From NCBI RefSeq assembly GCF_018139565.1, contig NZ_JAGSPK010000001.1, positions 868,001 to 932,000 on the forward strand: a DNA stretch of 64,000 nt, given 5' to 3'. Positions 52,955 through 62,818 of the stretch are shown here, piece by piece. The stretch's first letter is position 1. Each line of letters opens with the position of its first letter. This DNA is from Cognatundibacterium rivi. GTDB taxonomy: Bacteria > Pseudomonadota > Gammaproteobacteria > Burkholderiales > Burkholderiaceae_D. A model generated the notes under the pieces. That model was not told where the DNA came from. It worked only from the letters and a program-made list of their open reading frames with translations, and made no database searches. Made by a program: the position numbers and the translations under genes.

Positions 52955-53909
52955 GTGTCGCCTTGTCAAAAAAGTGAAGAATTTTTTGTGGCAGCCAGTC
53001 AAGCTGGCCGGGGATTTTTCCATTGACGAAACCGACGTGCCCGCCATGCTCAGGATAGTCGAGCTGCACACAATTCGCCGCATTCAAGGGCAGATACCGG
53101 CCTGGAAGAAACGGATCGTTTTTAGCATTCAGTACCAGCGTTGGAATAGTAATGTCGTTCAGCACATGTTTTGCACTGGCCCGGTGCCAGTAATCATCTG
53201 TATCCAGATAACCATGCAAGGGGGCGGTGACGACATTATCAAATTCGTATAAATTTTTTGCTTCAAGTAAGCGATTCCTGTCAAACAATCCCGGGAATTG
53301 TTCCAGTTTTTTTAAGCATTTGGGTTTCAGTGTTTTTAGAAACATGCGGGTGTACAGCATGTTGATGCCGCTGGATAATGATGCACCGCCTTGGGTCAGA
53401 TCTAGTGGCGCAGAGACCGCGCAGGCGGCATGAATAATTTCTGCCTGCTGCTGCGACTCACCCAGCCAGCGTAACAGGGCATTGCCGCCCAAGGATACGC
53501 CAGCGACGAACAAGGGCGCGGCCGCATTTGTTTTCCGATGCTTTGCATGCAGGCGACGAATGACCCAGTCAAGTTCTTCGGCATCGCCGGAATGATAAAA
53601 CCGTGGTGCCTGATTCAGTTCACCTGAACAACCGCGAAAGTGCGGAATCGCACCGGACCAGCCTCGTGCCTGAACTGCCGCCATCAGCGCGCGTGCATAG
53701 TGGCTATCGCTCGAGCCTTCCAGCCCATGAAACAAGACAACGAATGGTTGTCCCGCTTTGCCATCGATAAAGTCAACGTCGATGAAATCTTCATCTGGCG
53801 TCTGCCAGCGTTCACGGCGGAAGCTGACCACTGGTTTGCTGACGCACGTGGCCGGATAAATCGTTTGCAAATGACCGCCGGGTAGCCAGGCTGGAGCCAG
53901 ATATTTCAT
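52947..53909 (-). CDS. YheT-like alpha/beta-fold hydrolase
   Basis: A 320-residue hydrolase of the YheT/ABHD1-3 group. Family landmarks: LPGGHLQTIYPA near the N-terminus, the oxyanion segment VLFHGLEGSSDSHYARAL, HFRGCSGE, and the nucleophile elbow GVSLGGNALLRWLG; the acid and His are in NAKNDPFLP and EHGGHVGFV. Substrate unknown; esterase activity is expected. The YheT gene and the downstream conserved gene overlap by 8 nt, and the NTF2-like gene lies 20 nt upstream. Confidence 0.9.
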   Translation of the reverse strand: MKYLAPAWLPGGHLQTIYPATCVSKPVVSFRRERWQTPDEDFIDVDFIDGKAGQPFVVLFHGLEGSSDSHYARALMAAVQARGWSGAIPHFRGCSGELNQAPRFYHSGDAEELDWVIRRLHAKHRKTNAAAPLFVAGVSLGGNALLRWLGESQQQAEIIHAACAVSAPLDLTQGGASLSSGINMLYTRMFLKTLKPKCLKKLEQFPGLFDRNRLLEAKNLYEFDNVVTAPLHGYLDTDDYWHRASAKHVLNDITIPTLVLNAKNDPFLPGRYLPLNAANCVQLDYPEHGGHVGFVNGKIPGQLDWLPQKILHFFDKATHG

Positions 53910-53929
53910 CTCAATATTTCAATACAATT

Positions 53930-54361
53930 TCAATGCAGAACACTGGCTTTAAATAAATCCAGAGGTGCTTTGCCCGCTGCAACTGAGGCGTGATGCATGG
54001 TAATGCGCCAGCCGTGCGGTGTTTTGAGATAAACGTTAGTCGCCAGAATGTGAACTTCCGGCATCGCGTCGCTGGTTTTCGTGACTTGTTCAATCACGCT
54101 ATGTACGGCTGTCGCCATCGTATGCGTGGCATGCAATTGTGTTGGATGAATCTGTACGCTACCCCTTTCAAAGATAGTCTCAAAAGATGTGCGTATCGCT
54201 GCATGCCCGATCAGGCGCGGAGCACCGGGGTGAATGCAGACGATTTCTTCGTCATCCGCCCAGAGCGCCATCAGTGCGTCGAGATCGGCGCGGGCGAGGG
54301 CGGCATAAAATGCTGCCTCGGCTTCATCTGCACTACCGTTAAATTGCTTTTTGGCTGGCAT
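53930..54361 (-). CDS. NTF2-like/SnoaL family protein
   Basis: A 143-residue soluble protein with the cone-shaped NTF2-like fold: EAAFYAALARADLDALMALWADDEEI, VCIHPGAPRLIGHAAIRTSF, and the C-terminal WRITMHHAS. Members include ketosteroid isomerase-like enzymes and ligand-binding proteins; no catalytic assignment is possible. It lies between the zinc-finger gene (15 nt) and the YheT gene (20 nt), suggesting an operon of zf-CHCC, NTF2-like, YheT, and a conserved protein. Confidence 0.8.
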   Translation of the reverse strand: MPAKKQFNGSADEAEAAFYAALARADLDALMALWADDEEIVCIHPGAPRLIGHAAIRTSFETIFERGSVQIHPTQLHATHTMATAVHSVIEQVTKTSDAMPEVHILATNVYLKTPHGWRITMHHASVAAGKAPLDLFKASVLH

Positions 54362-54376
54362 AGCTGATGGTGCTGA

Positions 54377-54577
54377 TCAATGTCCTTTGAGGACAGTACC
54401 AGGCGCTAATTTATATTGCGTACCGCAGTATGAGCAGGTTGCTGAGCCGCTATGCGACAGATCCAGAAAAACGCGTGGATGTGAAGACCAGAGCGGCATC
54501 GCAGGGTTAGGGCAATAGGCAGGCAAATCTTTGGCTTGCAGCTCGACTACGTTATTCGCGGTGTTAGATGTGGTCAT
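54377..54577 (-). CDS. Small zinc-finger protein (zf-CHCC, NDUFS6-like)
   Basis: A 66-residue protein with the pattern YCPNP, WSSHPRVFLDL, and CSYCGTQYKL: one Cys and one His followed by a Cys-X2-Cys pair, the CHCC zinc site shared with the NDUFS6 subunit of complex I. In betaproteobacteria this is a common short conserved protein. GGA lies before the ATG at 54577. First of a leftward four-gene set. Confidence 0.88.
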   Translation of the reverse strand: MTTSNTANNVVELQAKDLPAYCPNPAMPLWSSHPRVFLDLSHSGSATCSYCGTQYKLAPGTVLKGH

Positions 54578-54667
54578 GATGATTCCATAAAGTTAAAACG
54601 CCAGACGAGAATTTTAACGGATTCCTGCCGCTTGCTGTCGCCTGATCAGCGTGCTTTTTGATTCAAC

Positions 54668-54675
54668 GGTAAAAT
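54668..54675 (+). promoter_or_regulatory. -10 element upstream of azlC
   Basis: GG-TAAAAT followed by CGCGG, 28 bp before the azlC ATG, is a variant of the TAAAATAGCGG element found before purM and pgk. The -35 region is not clear. Any leader would be very short. Confidence 0.45.
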
Positions 54676-54703
54676 CGCGGACTTTTCTATTGCAAAAAAT
54701 CTC

Positions 54704-55432
54704 ATGTCATTTGAATCTGATCAAGCTGCGACCAAAGCCGCGCTTAAAGTGGGAGCGCCCACCTGGTTCGGTGTCGGTGCATGGGGGCTGGTGGTCGGTG
54801 TCGCCATGATTAAGGCAGGGCTGAGTGTGCCGCAAGCTCTGGGAATGACGCTGATCGTCTTCGCCGGATCGGCGCAATTATCGTCGCTGCCTCTGATTGC
54901 GGCGCATGCCCCTTTATGGGTGATTTTTGTGACTGCCTTGGTGGTGAATTTGCGGTTTGTGATTTTTTCAGCGCTCTTGTCTCCGCATTTTTCCCACCTG
55001 CCGTGGCGCACCCGTGCGTGGCTCGGGTATTTATCCGGTGATTTTTCTGTCACTTTGTTCATTCAGCGTTTTCCTGAGTTCGCTGATGCAAAAGGGAAGC
55101 TAGCCTATCTGAAAGGCCTGATTTTTCCTAACTGGGCTTCCTGGCAAATCGGCTCCGTGATTGGTGTTCTGTTAGGTAGTCAGGTGCCAGCGAGCTGGGG
55201 ACTGGGATTCGCTGGCACGCTGGCGATTCTCTGCATCATGTTGCCGTTAATGATGAACCATGCCGCGATAGTCGGGGTATTGGTTGCCAGTGTTGTTGCA
55301 CTACTTGCATTTACTGTGCCGTATAAGCTGGGGTTGTTAATTGCTGTTATTGCAGGCATGGGGACGGCAATGTTGGTCGATGAATGGCGCGAATCACGTC
55401 GAGACCGGCAGAATGTAGAGGGCAAGCGATGA
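54704..55432 (+). CDS. azlC: Branched-chain amino acid exporter, large subunit (AzlC family)
   Basis: A 242-residue membrane protein with about six helices. AzlC landmarks are PTWFGVGAWGLVVGVAMI, LIVFAGSAQL, VVNLRFVIFSALL, and LKGLIFPNWASWQIG. With AzlD it exports branched-chain amino acids or analogues. Its ATG at 54704 has no strong ribosome site, and azlD overlaps its stop by 4 nt (ATGA), as is typical for the pair. Confidence 0.9.
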   Translation: MSFESDQAATKAALKVGAPTWFGVGAWGLVVGVAMIKAGLSVPQALGMTLIVFAGSAQLSSLPLIAAHAPLWVIFVTALVVNLRFVIFSALLSPHFSHLPWRTRAWLGYLSGDFSVTLFIQRFPEFADAKGKLAYLKGLIFPNWASWQIGSVIGVLLGSQVPASWGLGFAGTLAILCIMLPLMMNHAAIVGVLVASVVALLAFTVPYKLGLLIAVIAGMGTAMLVDEWRESRRDRQNVEGKR

Positions 55433-55752
55433 GCGCCGTTGATATTTGGATGGTTATTTTTTTATTGTTTCTGGCAACATTTATCGCCAGAAGCAGTTTT
55501 TGGCTGGCAGGGAACCGGATTCAATTACCCAAGCGCGTACAGGAAGCCCTGCGCTATGCGCCAGCCTGCGCGCTGGCTGCCATCATCGTTCCGGATTTAT
55601 TGCTGACTAACGCGCAACTGGATGTCAGTTGGCATAATCCCCGTTTGATTGCCGGCGTACTTGCTACCGTCTTTTTTCTGATTCGTAAAGATATGCTGCA
55701 AACCATCATTTTTGGCATGCTGGTATTCACGCTGGCACGGCTTTATCTGTGA
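55429..55752 (+). CDS. azlD: Branched-chain amino acid exporter, small subunit (AzlD family)
   Basis: A 107-residue protein with three or four helices: WMVIFLLFLATFIARSSFWL, the ALRYAPACALAAIIVPDLLL segment, and a C-terminal IFGMLVFTLARLYL. Matches AzlD in size and layout. The ATG at 55429 overlaps the azlC stop (ATGA); a longer frame starting inside azlC is rejected. Together with AzlC forms a two-component exporter in the inner membrane. Confidence 0.9.
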   Translation: MSAVDIWMVIFLLFLATFIARSSFWLAGNRIQLPKRVQEALRYAPACALAAIIVPDLLLTNAQLDVSWHNPRLIAGVLATVFFLIRKDMLQTIIFGMLVFTLARLYL

Positions 55753-55819
55753 ATTCGCGCGTACGTCACTGGTATGCATGCAATTAGGCCGGAAAACGCT
55801 GTAGCAGGCGCTGGGGCTT

Positions 55820-55828
55820 TGGTAAAAT
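55820..55828 (+). promoter_or_regulatory. Extended -10 promoter for pgk
   Basis: TGG-TAAAAT followed by AGCGGTTT, 114 bp before the pgk ATG. The same TAAAATAGCGGTTT string precedes purM. The -35 region at about 55800 is weak, which is usual for extended -10 promoters. Confidence 0.55.
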
Positions 55829-55942
55829 AGCGGTTTCATCCGCGTCAGCATCGATTCAAACCTGCAACAGTGAAGAAATACCTCGTTGCTGTTGCTTACG
55901 CTGGCCGGAACACTGCTTTTTAACCTTGCCACATAGACAACG

Positions 55943-57136
55943 ATGCAATTCAACCGACTCAGCGATCTGATCGCAGCTAATCAGCTTCAAGGCAAACGTG
56001 TTTTTATCCGTGCCGATCTCAATGTGCCACAAGACGATAACGGGAATATCACCGAAGATACGCGTATCCGTGCTTCCGTACCTGCTATCGCACAAGCATT
56101 GCAAGCGGGGGCGGCTGTCATGGTGACGTCCCATCTCGGACGTCCGACGGAAGGTGAGTTCAAGCCTGAAGATACGCTGGCACCCGTTGCCGTGCGCTTG
56201 GCCGAGTTGTTGGGGGTACCTGTAACGCTGAAGCAAAACTGGGTAGACGGCGTTGATGTCGCTCCTGGTCAGGTGGTATTGCTGGAAAACTGCCGCGTCA
56301 ACAAAGGTGAAAAGAAAAATGACGATGCGCTGGCGCAGAAAATGGCAGCGTTGTGCGATGTGTACGTGAACGATGCGTTTGGTACAGCACATCGCGCTGA
56401 AGCGACAACGCACGGCATTGCAAAATTTGCGCCGATTGCCTGCGCTGGTCCTTTGTTGTCCGCAGAATTAGATGCATTGGGCAAAGCACTGGGTCATCCG
56501 GCACGCCCACTGGTTGCAATCGTGGCAGGCTCCAAAGTCTCCAGTAAGCTGACTATCCTCAAATCGCTTGCAGATAAAGTTGATAACCTGATTGTCGGCG
56601 GCGGTATTGCAAATACCTTTATGCTGGCTTCTGGTCTGAAAATTGGCAAATCTCTGGCAGAAGCGGATCTGGTCGATGAAGCCAAAGCCATTATCGATAT
56701 GATGGCAAAGCGTGGCGCTTCCGTACCTATTCCGACAGATGTAGTGTGCGCAAAAGAATTTGCTCCGACAGCAGTGGCAACGGTAAAAGCCGTTGCTGAT
56801 GTCGCCGATGACGACATGATTCTGGATATCGGTCCGGTGACCGCGGCGCTGCTGGCAGAGCAAATCAAAAAAGCTGGCACTATCGTCTGGAACGGTCCGG
56901 TCGGCGTGTTTGAATTCGATCAGTTTGGTAACGGTACTAAGGTGCTGGCACAGGCCATTGCGGATTCCGCAGGGTTCTCGATTGCCGGTGGTGGCGATAC
57001 ACTGGCAGCCATTGCAAAATACAACATAGCCGATCGTGTTGGTTATATTTCTACCGGTGGTGGCGCTTTCCTCGAGTTTTTGGAGGGCAAGACTTTGCCA
57101 GCGGTTGAGATACTGTTGCAACGCGCGGCGAAATAA
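55943..57136 (+). CDS. pgk: Phosphoglycerate kinase
   Basis: Glycolysis/gluconeogenesis: interconverts 1,3-bisphosphoglycerate plus ADP and 3-phosphoglycerate plus ATP. 397 residues, normal size. Motifs: [28 protein letters not shown], the hinge [13 protein letters not shown], and C-terminal GGGDTLAAI and [14 protein letters not shown]. It leads the pgk-pyk-fba block, with 67 and 43 nt to the next genes; own promoter at 55820. Long antisense frames here are shadows. Confidence 0.98.
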   Translation: MQFNRLSDLIAANQLQGKRVFIRADLNVPQDDNGNITEDTRIRASVPAIAQALQAGAAVMVTSHLGRPTEGEFKPEDTLAPVAVRLAELLGVPVTLKQNWVDGVDVAPGQVVLLENCRVNKGEKKNDDALAQKMAALCDVYVNDAFGTAHRAEATTHGIAKFAPIACAGPLLSAELDALGKALGHPARPLVAIVAGSKVSSKLTILKSLADKVDNLIVGGGIANTFMLASGLKIGKSLAEADLVDEAKAIIDMMAKRGASVPIPTDVVCAKEFAPTAVATVKAVADVADDDMILDIGPVTAALLAEQIKKAGTIVWNGPVGVFEFDQFGNGTKVLAQAIADSAGFSIAGGGDTLAAIAKYNIADRVGYISTGGGAFLEFLEGKTLPAVEILLQRAAK

Positions 57137-57203
57137 GAGTGTTTTGCTGCGAAGCTTGATCATCGTTTAGCTTCATCTTATAAAAAATAATTCAGGAGAC
57201 CAG

Positions 57204-58637
57204 ATGCTGCGTGCAACCAAGATCGTCGCCACCATAGGCCCCGCGTCTAACGATGTGGCCACTCTCAAACGCATGATTAAGGCGGGCGTAAATGTAGTAC
57301 GCCTGAATTTTTCTCATGGTAAGGCGCAGGATCATATTGACCGTGCCGCGATGGTACGTCAGGCGGCGGCTGAATGTGGTTGTGAAGTCGCGATCATGGC
57401 AGACTTGCAGGGGCCTAAAATCCGTATCGGCAAGTTTGAAAATACGCGCATTGTGGTTGCTGATGGCGATAAATTCATTCTGGATGCCGATTGCAGTATC
57501 GGTAATCAGGAACGCGTCGGACTGGACTATAAAGCCTTGCCACGCGATGTGCGTGCAGGCGATATTTTGTTGCTCAACGATGGCCTGATCGTGCTGCAAG
57601 TTGAACGGATCGCCGGGAATGAGATTCACACCGTCGTCAAAATTGGCGGTGAGCTGTCGAACAATAAAGGAATTAATCGTCAGGGCGGTGGTCTGACGGC
57701 GCCAGCGTTGACGGTGAAAGACATGGAAGACATCAAGACAGCGATGTCCTTTCAGGCTGATTACGTCGCCGTTTCGTTTCCGAAAAATGCGACGGATATG
57801 GAAATGGCGCGGCACTTATCGAATATTGCTGGTGAAGCCTATAATCACAAGCCGATGATGATTGCCAAGATCGAGCGTTCAGAGGCGATCCCGGCATTGC
57901 AGGAAATTCTCGATGCCTCCGATGGCATCATGGTGGCGCGTGGTGATCTGGCGGTTGAAGTTGGTAATGCCGCTGTGCCTGCGTTGCAAAAGCGCATGAT
58001 CAAGATGGCGCGCGCATCAAATAAACTGGCGATTACCGCGACCCAGATGATGGAGTCCATGATCGTGAATGCGGTGCCGACGCGTGCTGAAGTGTCCGAC
58101 GTCGCTAATGCGGTACTGGATGGCACAGACGCAGTGATGGCATCGGCCGAAACGGCTTCAGGTAAATATCCGGTCGAGACGGTGGAAGCCATGTCGGCCA
58201 TTTGTCTTGATGCCGAGAAATTTCAGGAATCCAAGCTCGATTCTGATTTTATGAATCTGGCGTTTACCCGTATTGATCAGTCGATTGCGTATGGTGCGTT
58301 ATTTACGGCGCATCATCTGGGTGTTAAAGCGATCGTCGCTTTAACAGAATCTGGCTCCACGGCTTTGTGGATGAGCCGCCACAGCATTAATGTACCTTTG
58401 TTTGCGTTGACGCCGAGTATTGTCACCCAGCGTAAAGTCGCGCTGTACCGCAATGTCAGCACATTCAATTCGCCGTACTCAACGGATCGCGATGCCGTGT
58501 TGAAAGCAGCAGAAGCTGTTTTGCTGAAAAAAGGTTTCGTCAGTCAGGGCGATAAGATCGTCGTGACCTGGGGCGAACCTATGGGGCAGGTCGGCGGCAC
58601 CAACGCAATGAAAATAGTGAAAGTCGGCGACAACTGA
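57204..58637 (+). CDS. pyk: Pyruvate kinase
   Basis: Last step of glycolysis: phosphoenolpyruvate plus ADP to pyruvate plus ATP. 477 residues. Motifs: [12 protein letters not shown] at the N-terminus, [31 protein letters not shown] with the catalytic lysine, [12 protein letters not shown], and [13 protein letters not shown] precedes the ATG. The C-terminal allosteric domain is present. Similar to the betaproteobacterial form encoded between pgk and fba. Confidence 0.98.
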   Translation: MLRATKIVATIGPASNDVATLKRMIKAGVNVVRLNFSHGKAQDHIDRAAMVRQAAAECGCEVAIMADLQGPKIRIGKFENTRIVVADGDKFILDADCSIGNQERVGLDYKALPRDVRAGDILLLNDGLIVLQVERIAGNEIHTVVKIGGELSNNKGINRQGGGLTAPALTVKDMEDIKTAMSFQADYVAVSFPKNATDMEMARHLSNIAGEAYNHKPMMIAKIERSEAIPALQEILDASDGIMVARGDLAVEVGNAAVPALQKRMIKMARASNKLAITATQMMESMIVNAVPTRAEVSDVANAVLDGTDAVMASAETASGKYPVETVEAMSAICLDAEKFQESKLDSDFMNLAFTRIDQSIAYGALFTAHHLGVKAIVALTESGSTALWMSRHSINVPLFALTPSIVTQRKVALYRNVSTFNSPYSTDRDAVLKAAEAVLLKKGFVSQGDKIVVTWGEPMGQVGGTNAMKIVKVGDN

Positions 58638-58680
58638 GTTTGCCAGGTTAAATTTTTTAATAGTACTTCTGGAGTTAATT

Positions 58681-59745
58681 ATGCCTCTCGTATCCATGCG
58701 TCAATTGCTGGACCACGCCGCCGAAAACGGCTACGGTTTACCAGCGTTCAACGTCAATAATCTGGAACAAGTTACCGCGATTATGGAAGCCGCCAATGAA
58801 GTTGGCGCGCCTGTGATCATGCAAGCGTCTGCCGGTGCCCGTAAGTATGCCGGTGAAGCATTTCTGCGCCACCTGATCGAAGCTGCGGTTGAAGCGTATC
58901 CGCATATTCCTGTGGTCATGCATCAGGATCACGGACAATCGCCAGCTGTGTGTATGGCGGCGATTAAATCCGGCTTCACTTCCGTGATGATGGATGGTTC
59001 ACTGATGGAAGACGGTAAATCGGTTGCCAGCTATGAATACAACGTGGAAGTGTCACGTGAAGTAGTGAAATTTTCCCACTCCATCGGTGTGACAGTCGAA
59101 GCCGAACTCGGCGTACTCGGCTCGCTCGAAACCATGATGGGCGACAAGGAAGACGGTCACGGTGCGGATGGCAAAATGACGCGCGAACAATTGCTGACAG
59201 ACGTGCAGCAAGCCGCTGATTTCGTGAAACAAACTCAATGTGATGCACTCGCGATTGCGATTGGTACATCACACGGTGCGTATAAATTCTCGCGCAAGCC
59301 AACTGGCGATATTCTGGCGATTGACCGCATCAAAGAAATCCACGCGCGCATTCCTAATACCCATCTGGTGATGCACGGTTCTTCTTCTGTGCCGCAAGAA
59401 TTACTCGAAGAAATCCGTCAGTTCGGTGGCGACATGAAAGAAACTTACGGCGTGCCAGTGGAAGAAATCGTGATCGGTATTCAGAATGGCGTGCGTAAAA
59501 TTAATATCGACACTGACATCCGTCTGGCGATGACAGGTGCGATTCGTCGTCACATGTTTGAAAATCCGGGCAAATTTGATCCACGTGATTACCTGAAACC
59601 GGCACGCGAAGCGGCAAAACTGGTATGCAAAGCGCGTTATCTGTCTTTCGGCTGCGAAGGTCAGGCCGCGAAGATCAAGCCTATGCCACTCGAAAAAGTT
59701 GCTGAGCAATACAAAAAAGGCGCGTTGTCGCAGATCGTCAACTAA
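58681..59745 (+). CDS. fba: Class II fructose-1,6-bisphosphate aldolase
   Basis: Reversible aldol cleavage of fructose 1,6-bisphosphate. 354 residues, zinc-dependent class II, most like the Calvin-cycle-type subtype found throughout Burkholderiales. Zinc-binding features are MHQDHGQSP, the Glu in VEAELGVLG, and [19 protein letters not shown] and NIDTDIRLA follow. TTCTGGAGTTAATT precedes the ATG. A strong hairpin terminator follows at 59761. Confidence 0.97.
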   Translation: MPLVSMRQLLDHAAENGYGLPAFNVNNLEQVTAIMEAANEVGAPVIMQASAGARKYAGEAFLRHLIEAAVEAYPHIPVVMHQDHGQSPAVCMAAIKSGFTSVMMDGSLMEDGKSVASYEYNVEVSREVVKFSHSIGVTVEAELGVLGSLETMMGDKEDGHGADGKMTREQLLTDVQQAADFVKQTQCDALAIAIGTSHGAYKFSRKPTGDILAIDRIKEIHARIPNTHLVMHGSSSVPQELLEEIRQFGGDMKETYGVPVEEIVIGIQNGVRKINIDTDIRLAMTGAIRRHMFENPGKFDPRDYLKPAREAAKLVCKARYLSFGCEGQAAKIKPMPLEKVAEQYKKGALSQIVN

Positions 59746-59760
59746 GCTGACGTCATATCT

Positions 59761-59792
59761 CAGGGCGCAGAGTATGCGCCCTGCGCATTTTT
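59761..59792 (+). terminator. Intrinsic terminator after fba
   Basis: CAGGGCGCA (59761-59769) pairs perfectly with TGCGCCCTG (59775-59783) around a 5-nt loop; five T residues follow at 59788-59792. It separates glycolytic genes from purC. Confidence 0.8.
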
Positions 59793-59834
59793 GCTGAATC
59801 AAAATTGTTGCGCCGTGAGGTGCTGAAAAAAATC

Positions 59835-60731
59835 ATGACTACCCAAATTAATTCCACTCTTCATTCGCTGCCATTATTAGGTCGTGGCAAAGTTCGTGAT
59901 AACTACGCTGTCGGCGACGACAAATTGCTGATCGTCACCAGCGATCGTTTATCGGCATTCGATGTCATCATGAATGAACCGATTCCGGATAAAGGCCGCG
60001 TCTTGAATCAGATGGCGAATTTCTGGTTTGAAAAGCTCGGTCATATCGTGCCGAATCATCTGACCGGCATCGCGCCTGAGAGCGTGGTGGCTGCCGATGA
60101 AGTCGCGCAGGTGCGCGGCCGTTCGGTCGTCGCAAAACGTCTGAAACCGATTATGGTGGAAGCGGTGGTGCGTGGTTATATCATCGGTTCCGGCTGGAAG
60201 GATTATCAGGACACTGGCGCGATTTGCGGTATCAGCTTGCCTGCCGGTTTGCCACAAGCTGCCAAACTGCCAGCACCGATTTTTACACCTGCGGCAAAAG
60301 CGGAAATGGGCGAGCATGACGAGAACATCAGTTTTGCAAAAACAGAAGAGTTAATCGGTAAAGAACTGGCTGCAAAAATCCGCGATATCAGTATTCAGCT
60401 GTACACCGAGGCGGCAGACTACGCGGCAACACGCGGCATTATCATCGCTGACACGAAGTTTGAATTCGGTCTGGATGACAATGGTGTCCTGCACCTGATG
60501 GACGAAGTGCTGACGGCGGATTCTTCGCGTTTCTGGCCTGCAGATTCGTACGCGACCGGCATTTCACCGCCATCGTTTGACAAACAATTTGTACGCGATT
60601 ATCTGGAAACGATCACCAGCTGGAATAAAACCGCACCTGCACCGGCATTACCGGAAGACGTGATCCAGAAGACCGCGGCGAAATACCGTGAAGCGCTGGA
60701 GCGCCTGACTGGCGAGACTTTGAAGGCATAA
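59835..60731 (+). CDS. purC: Phosphoribosylaminoimidazole-succinocarboxamide synthase (SAICAR synthase)
   Basis: Joins CAIR and aspartate in purine synthesis. About 298 residues. Motifs: [54 protein letters not shown], and [15 protein letters not shown]. The ATG at 59835 ([11 protein letters not shown]) is chosen; a longer frame at 59805 adds residues outside the family. It precedes purE by 1 nt, so the two are co-translated. Confidence 0.97.
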   Translation: MTTQINSTLHSLPLLGRGKVRDNYAVGDDKLLIVTSDRLSAFDVIMNEPIPDKGRVLNQMANFWFEKLGHIVPNHLTGIAPESVVAADEVAQVRGRSVVAKRLKPIMVEAVVRGYIIGSGWKDYQDTGAICGISLPAGLPQAAKLPAPIFTPAAKAEMGEHDENISFAKTEELIGKELAAKIRDISIQLYTEAADYAATRGIIIADTKFEFGLDDNGVLHLMDEVLTADSSRFWPADSYATGISPPSFDKQFVRDYLETITSWNKTAPAPALPEDVIQKTAAKYREALERLTGETLKA

Positions 60732-60732
60732 C

Positions 60733-61230
60733 ATGACGCAAGCGAATAAAGTCGTAGTGGGCGTCGTGATGGGTTCCTCTTCCGATTGGGACGTGATGCA
60801 AAACGCCGTCGCCATTCTGAAGGAATTCGGTATTCCGTTTGAAGCTCAGGTGGTGTCTGCACACCGTATGCCGGATGAAATGTTCAGTTATGCGGAAACA
60901 GCGCGCGCACGCGGCATTCGTGCCATTATCGCTGGCGCTGGCGGCGCAGCACATTTGCCCGGCATGATTGCTGCAAAAACCATCGTGCCGGTGTTTGGTG
61001 TGCCTGTGCCATCCAAATACCTGCGCGGTGAAGATTCATTGCTGTCTATCGTACAGATGCCAAAAGGCATACCGGTAGCGACATTTGCAATCGGTGAGGC
61101 TGGTGCGGCGAATGCGGCGCTGGCGGCGGTGGCAATGCTGGCGACCAGTGATGAGACATTAGCGCAAAAGCTGATCGATTTTCGTGCCAGACAGACGCAA
61201 GTCGCACGGGACATGGTGTTGCCAGTCTGA
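60733..61230 (+). CDS. purE: N5-carboxyaminoimidazole ribonucleotide mutase
   Basis: Converts N5-CAIR to CAIR; class I, requires PurK. 165 residues. Signature [24 protein letters not shown] with the catalytic His, and [15 protein letters not shown] are visible. ATG 60733 is 1 nt past the purC stop. purK follows only after a 370-bp gap, longer than the tight coupling seen in many relatives. Confidence 0.97.
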   Translation: MTQANKVVVGVVMGSSSDWDVMQNAVAILKEFGIPFEAQVVSAHRMPDEMFSYAETARARGIRAIIAGAGGAAHLPGMIAAKTIVPVFGVPVPSKYLRGEDSLLSIVQMPKGIPVATFAIGEAGAANAALAAVAMLATSDETLAQKLIDFRARQTQVARDMVLPV

Positions 61231-61600
61231 AAATAGAGCAAGCATAGCCATTGCTCATCATCAGAGTTGCCGCGAGGGATGGTTTGTCAGAGATAATTTC
61301 TCTCGCGCAGCGTTTTGATCCGGCTATTTTTGCTTCATTTGTAGATAGTCGGCGTAGTAAGTCGCTTAATTCAGGCCATTCAGACTATACAGTCTGATCG
61401 GACCATTGAATCAGACTGACCTTAGTCAGCGGTCGCATCAGTCGCTTTATATACTCCGGGGGGGTATTTTTTAACCCCCTTTATTTTTGCCGACATTAGC
61501 TGGTTTTTTGCATTTTCAGGGGGGAGTATGTGATTTTCCCCACCTTATTCTCGTAATCGTTGGCGATGCACAGTCATCGCGTCACTTTCAGACAGACATC
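61231..61600. other. purE-purK intergenic region with several repeats
   Basis: 370 bp with no credible gene. Notable are TCAGACT-ATAC-AGTCTGA (61380-61397), another ATCAGACTG at 61410-61418, the G-tract elements at 61451-61467 and 61519-61529, and a run of Cs (61474) that could pair with the first G-tract. It presumably contains the promoter and operator of purK. Confidence 0.6.
61451..61467. promoter_or_regulatory. Candidate CsoR-type operator upstream of purK
   Basis: ATACTCC-GGG-GGGGTAT is a near-perfect 7-bp inverted repeat (one mismatch), like CsoR-family operators. A second G-tract at 61519-61529 reads GGGGGGAGTAT, identical to the element at 6199-6209. Both lie 70-150 bp before the purK ATG. 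Confidence 0.45.
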
Positions 61601-62818
61601 ATGAATATCGACAAACAAGTACGTCCTCGACAAGCCCTGTTACCCAATACAGATAAAAGCTGTCTCGGCATTATGGGCGGCGGTCAGCTGGGTCGCATGT
61701 TTGCGCATGCCGCACAGGCCATGGGTTACAAGGTTGCCGTGCTGGAGCCTGAGGCCGGTTGCCCTGCTGCGCAAGTCGCCGAACATCATGTGCAGGCCGA
61801 CTACGATAGCCCCGAAGGTCTGAAGGCCTTGCTGGCATTGACGAAACATATTTCCACGGAATTTGAAAACGTCCCGGCTGACAGCATGAAGGAACTGGCT
61901 TACGACGGTTTCGTGTCTCCTTCCGGCGATTGCGTGTCGATTGCGCAAGACAGGCTGATAGAAAAACGCTTTTTCACCCGTTGCAGTCTGCGCACCGGTA
62001 TTTTTCCGACGCCGCACTGGGGCATTTCACGTAAGGAAGACGTGATCAGTGCAAAAGACGATTTGTTGCCTGGTATTTTAAAAACGGTGCGTCTTGGTTA
62101 TGACGGCAAAGGTCAGGCGCGTGTCCGTAATCGCGAAGAACTGGCGGCGGCGCTTGTCAGCATGCGCGGTCAGCCCTGTGTGCTTGAGAAAATGCTGCCA
62201 CTCGCGTATGAAATTTCGGTTCTGGTCGCACGAGGTGTCGATGGTCAGGCCGTGGTTTACCCTATCGCCGAAAACGTGCACCGCGATGGCATCCTGTTCA
62301 CGACGCTGGCGCCGAGCCCGAGCGTGTCTGCCGATGTCGCTGGCGCTGCGCAAAAAGCGGCATTGACGATTATTGAAGAGCTTGGTTATGTCGGCGTGCT
62401 GTGCATAGAATTTTTTGTGCTGACCGATGGCACACTGGTTGTCAACGAAATGGCACCGCGCCCACATAACAGCGGCCATTATACGATTGATGCCTGCGTC
62501 ACCAGCCAGTTTGAACAGCAGGTTCGTGCGCTCGCACAGTTACCGTTGGGCGATGTGCGTTTGCATTCCCCTGCAGCGATGCTGAATATTCTTGGTGATG
62601 TCTGGTTCAGCGGTAACAGCGACACACCACGCGAACCCGCCTGGGATCAGATACTCGCAATACCGGGCGCGCACTTGCACTTGTATGGTAAGACGGAAGC
62701 ACGGCGTGCGCGCAAGATGGGACACATCACTTTTGTTGCGCCAACGATGGAACAAGCGCGGGCGGCGTTACATCAGGCCTGCGGCATTTTAGGTCTGGCA
62801 GCACCGGAGCAGGCATGA
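61601..62818 (+). CDS. purK: N5-carboxyaminoimidazole ribonucleotide synthase
   Basis: ATP- and bicarbonate-dependent carboxylation of AIR to N5-CAIR; acts just before PurE. About 405 residues, ATP-grasp enzyme. Visible motifs: LGIMGGGQLGRMFAHAAQ, VRLGYDGKGQ, VLEKMLPLAYEISVLVAR, and NEMAPRPHNSGHYTIDAC. The ATG at 61601 is used; a long N-terminal frame from 61487 runs through the intergenic repeats and is rejected. Its stop overlaps the tsaC start by 4 nt (ATGA). Confidence 0.96.
   Translation: MNIDKQVRPRQALLPNTDKSCLGIMGGGQLGRMFAHAAQAMGYKVAVLEPEAGCPAAQVAEHHVQADYDSPEGLKALLALTKHISTEFENVPADSMKELAYDGFVSPSGDCVSIAQDRLIEKRFFTRCSLRTGIFPTPHWGISRKEDVISAKDDLLPGILKTVRLGYDGKGQARVRNREELAAALVSMRGQPCVLEKMLPLAYEISVLVARGVDGQAVVYPIAENVHRDGILFTTLAPSPSVSADVAGAAQKAALTIIEELGYVGVLCIEFFVLTDGTLVVNEMAPRPHNSGHYTIDACVTSQFEQQVRALAQLPLGDVRLHSPAAMLNILGDVWFSGNSDTPREPAWDQILAIPGAHLHLYGKTEARRARKMGHITFVAPTMEQARAALHQACGILGLAAPEQA

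Noticed and set aside
55856..57163. Long antisense frames opposite pgk
   Set aside because: They mirror the pgk reading frame and have no ribosome site or motifs.
61487..61600. N-terminal extension of PurK through the intergenic repeats
   Set aside because: PurK similarity starts after residue 60 of that frame and the extension is encoded by the G-tract region; the ATG at 61601 is adequate.
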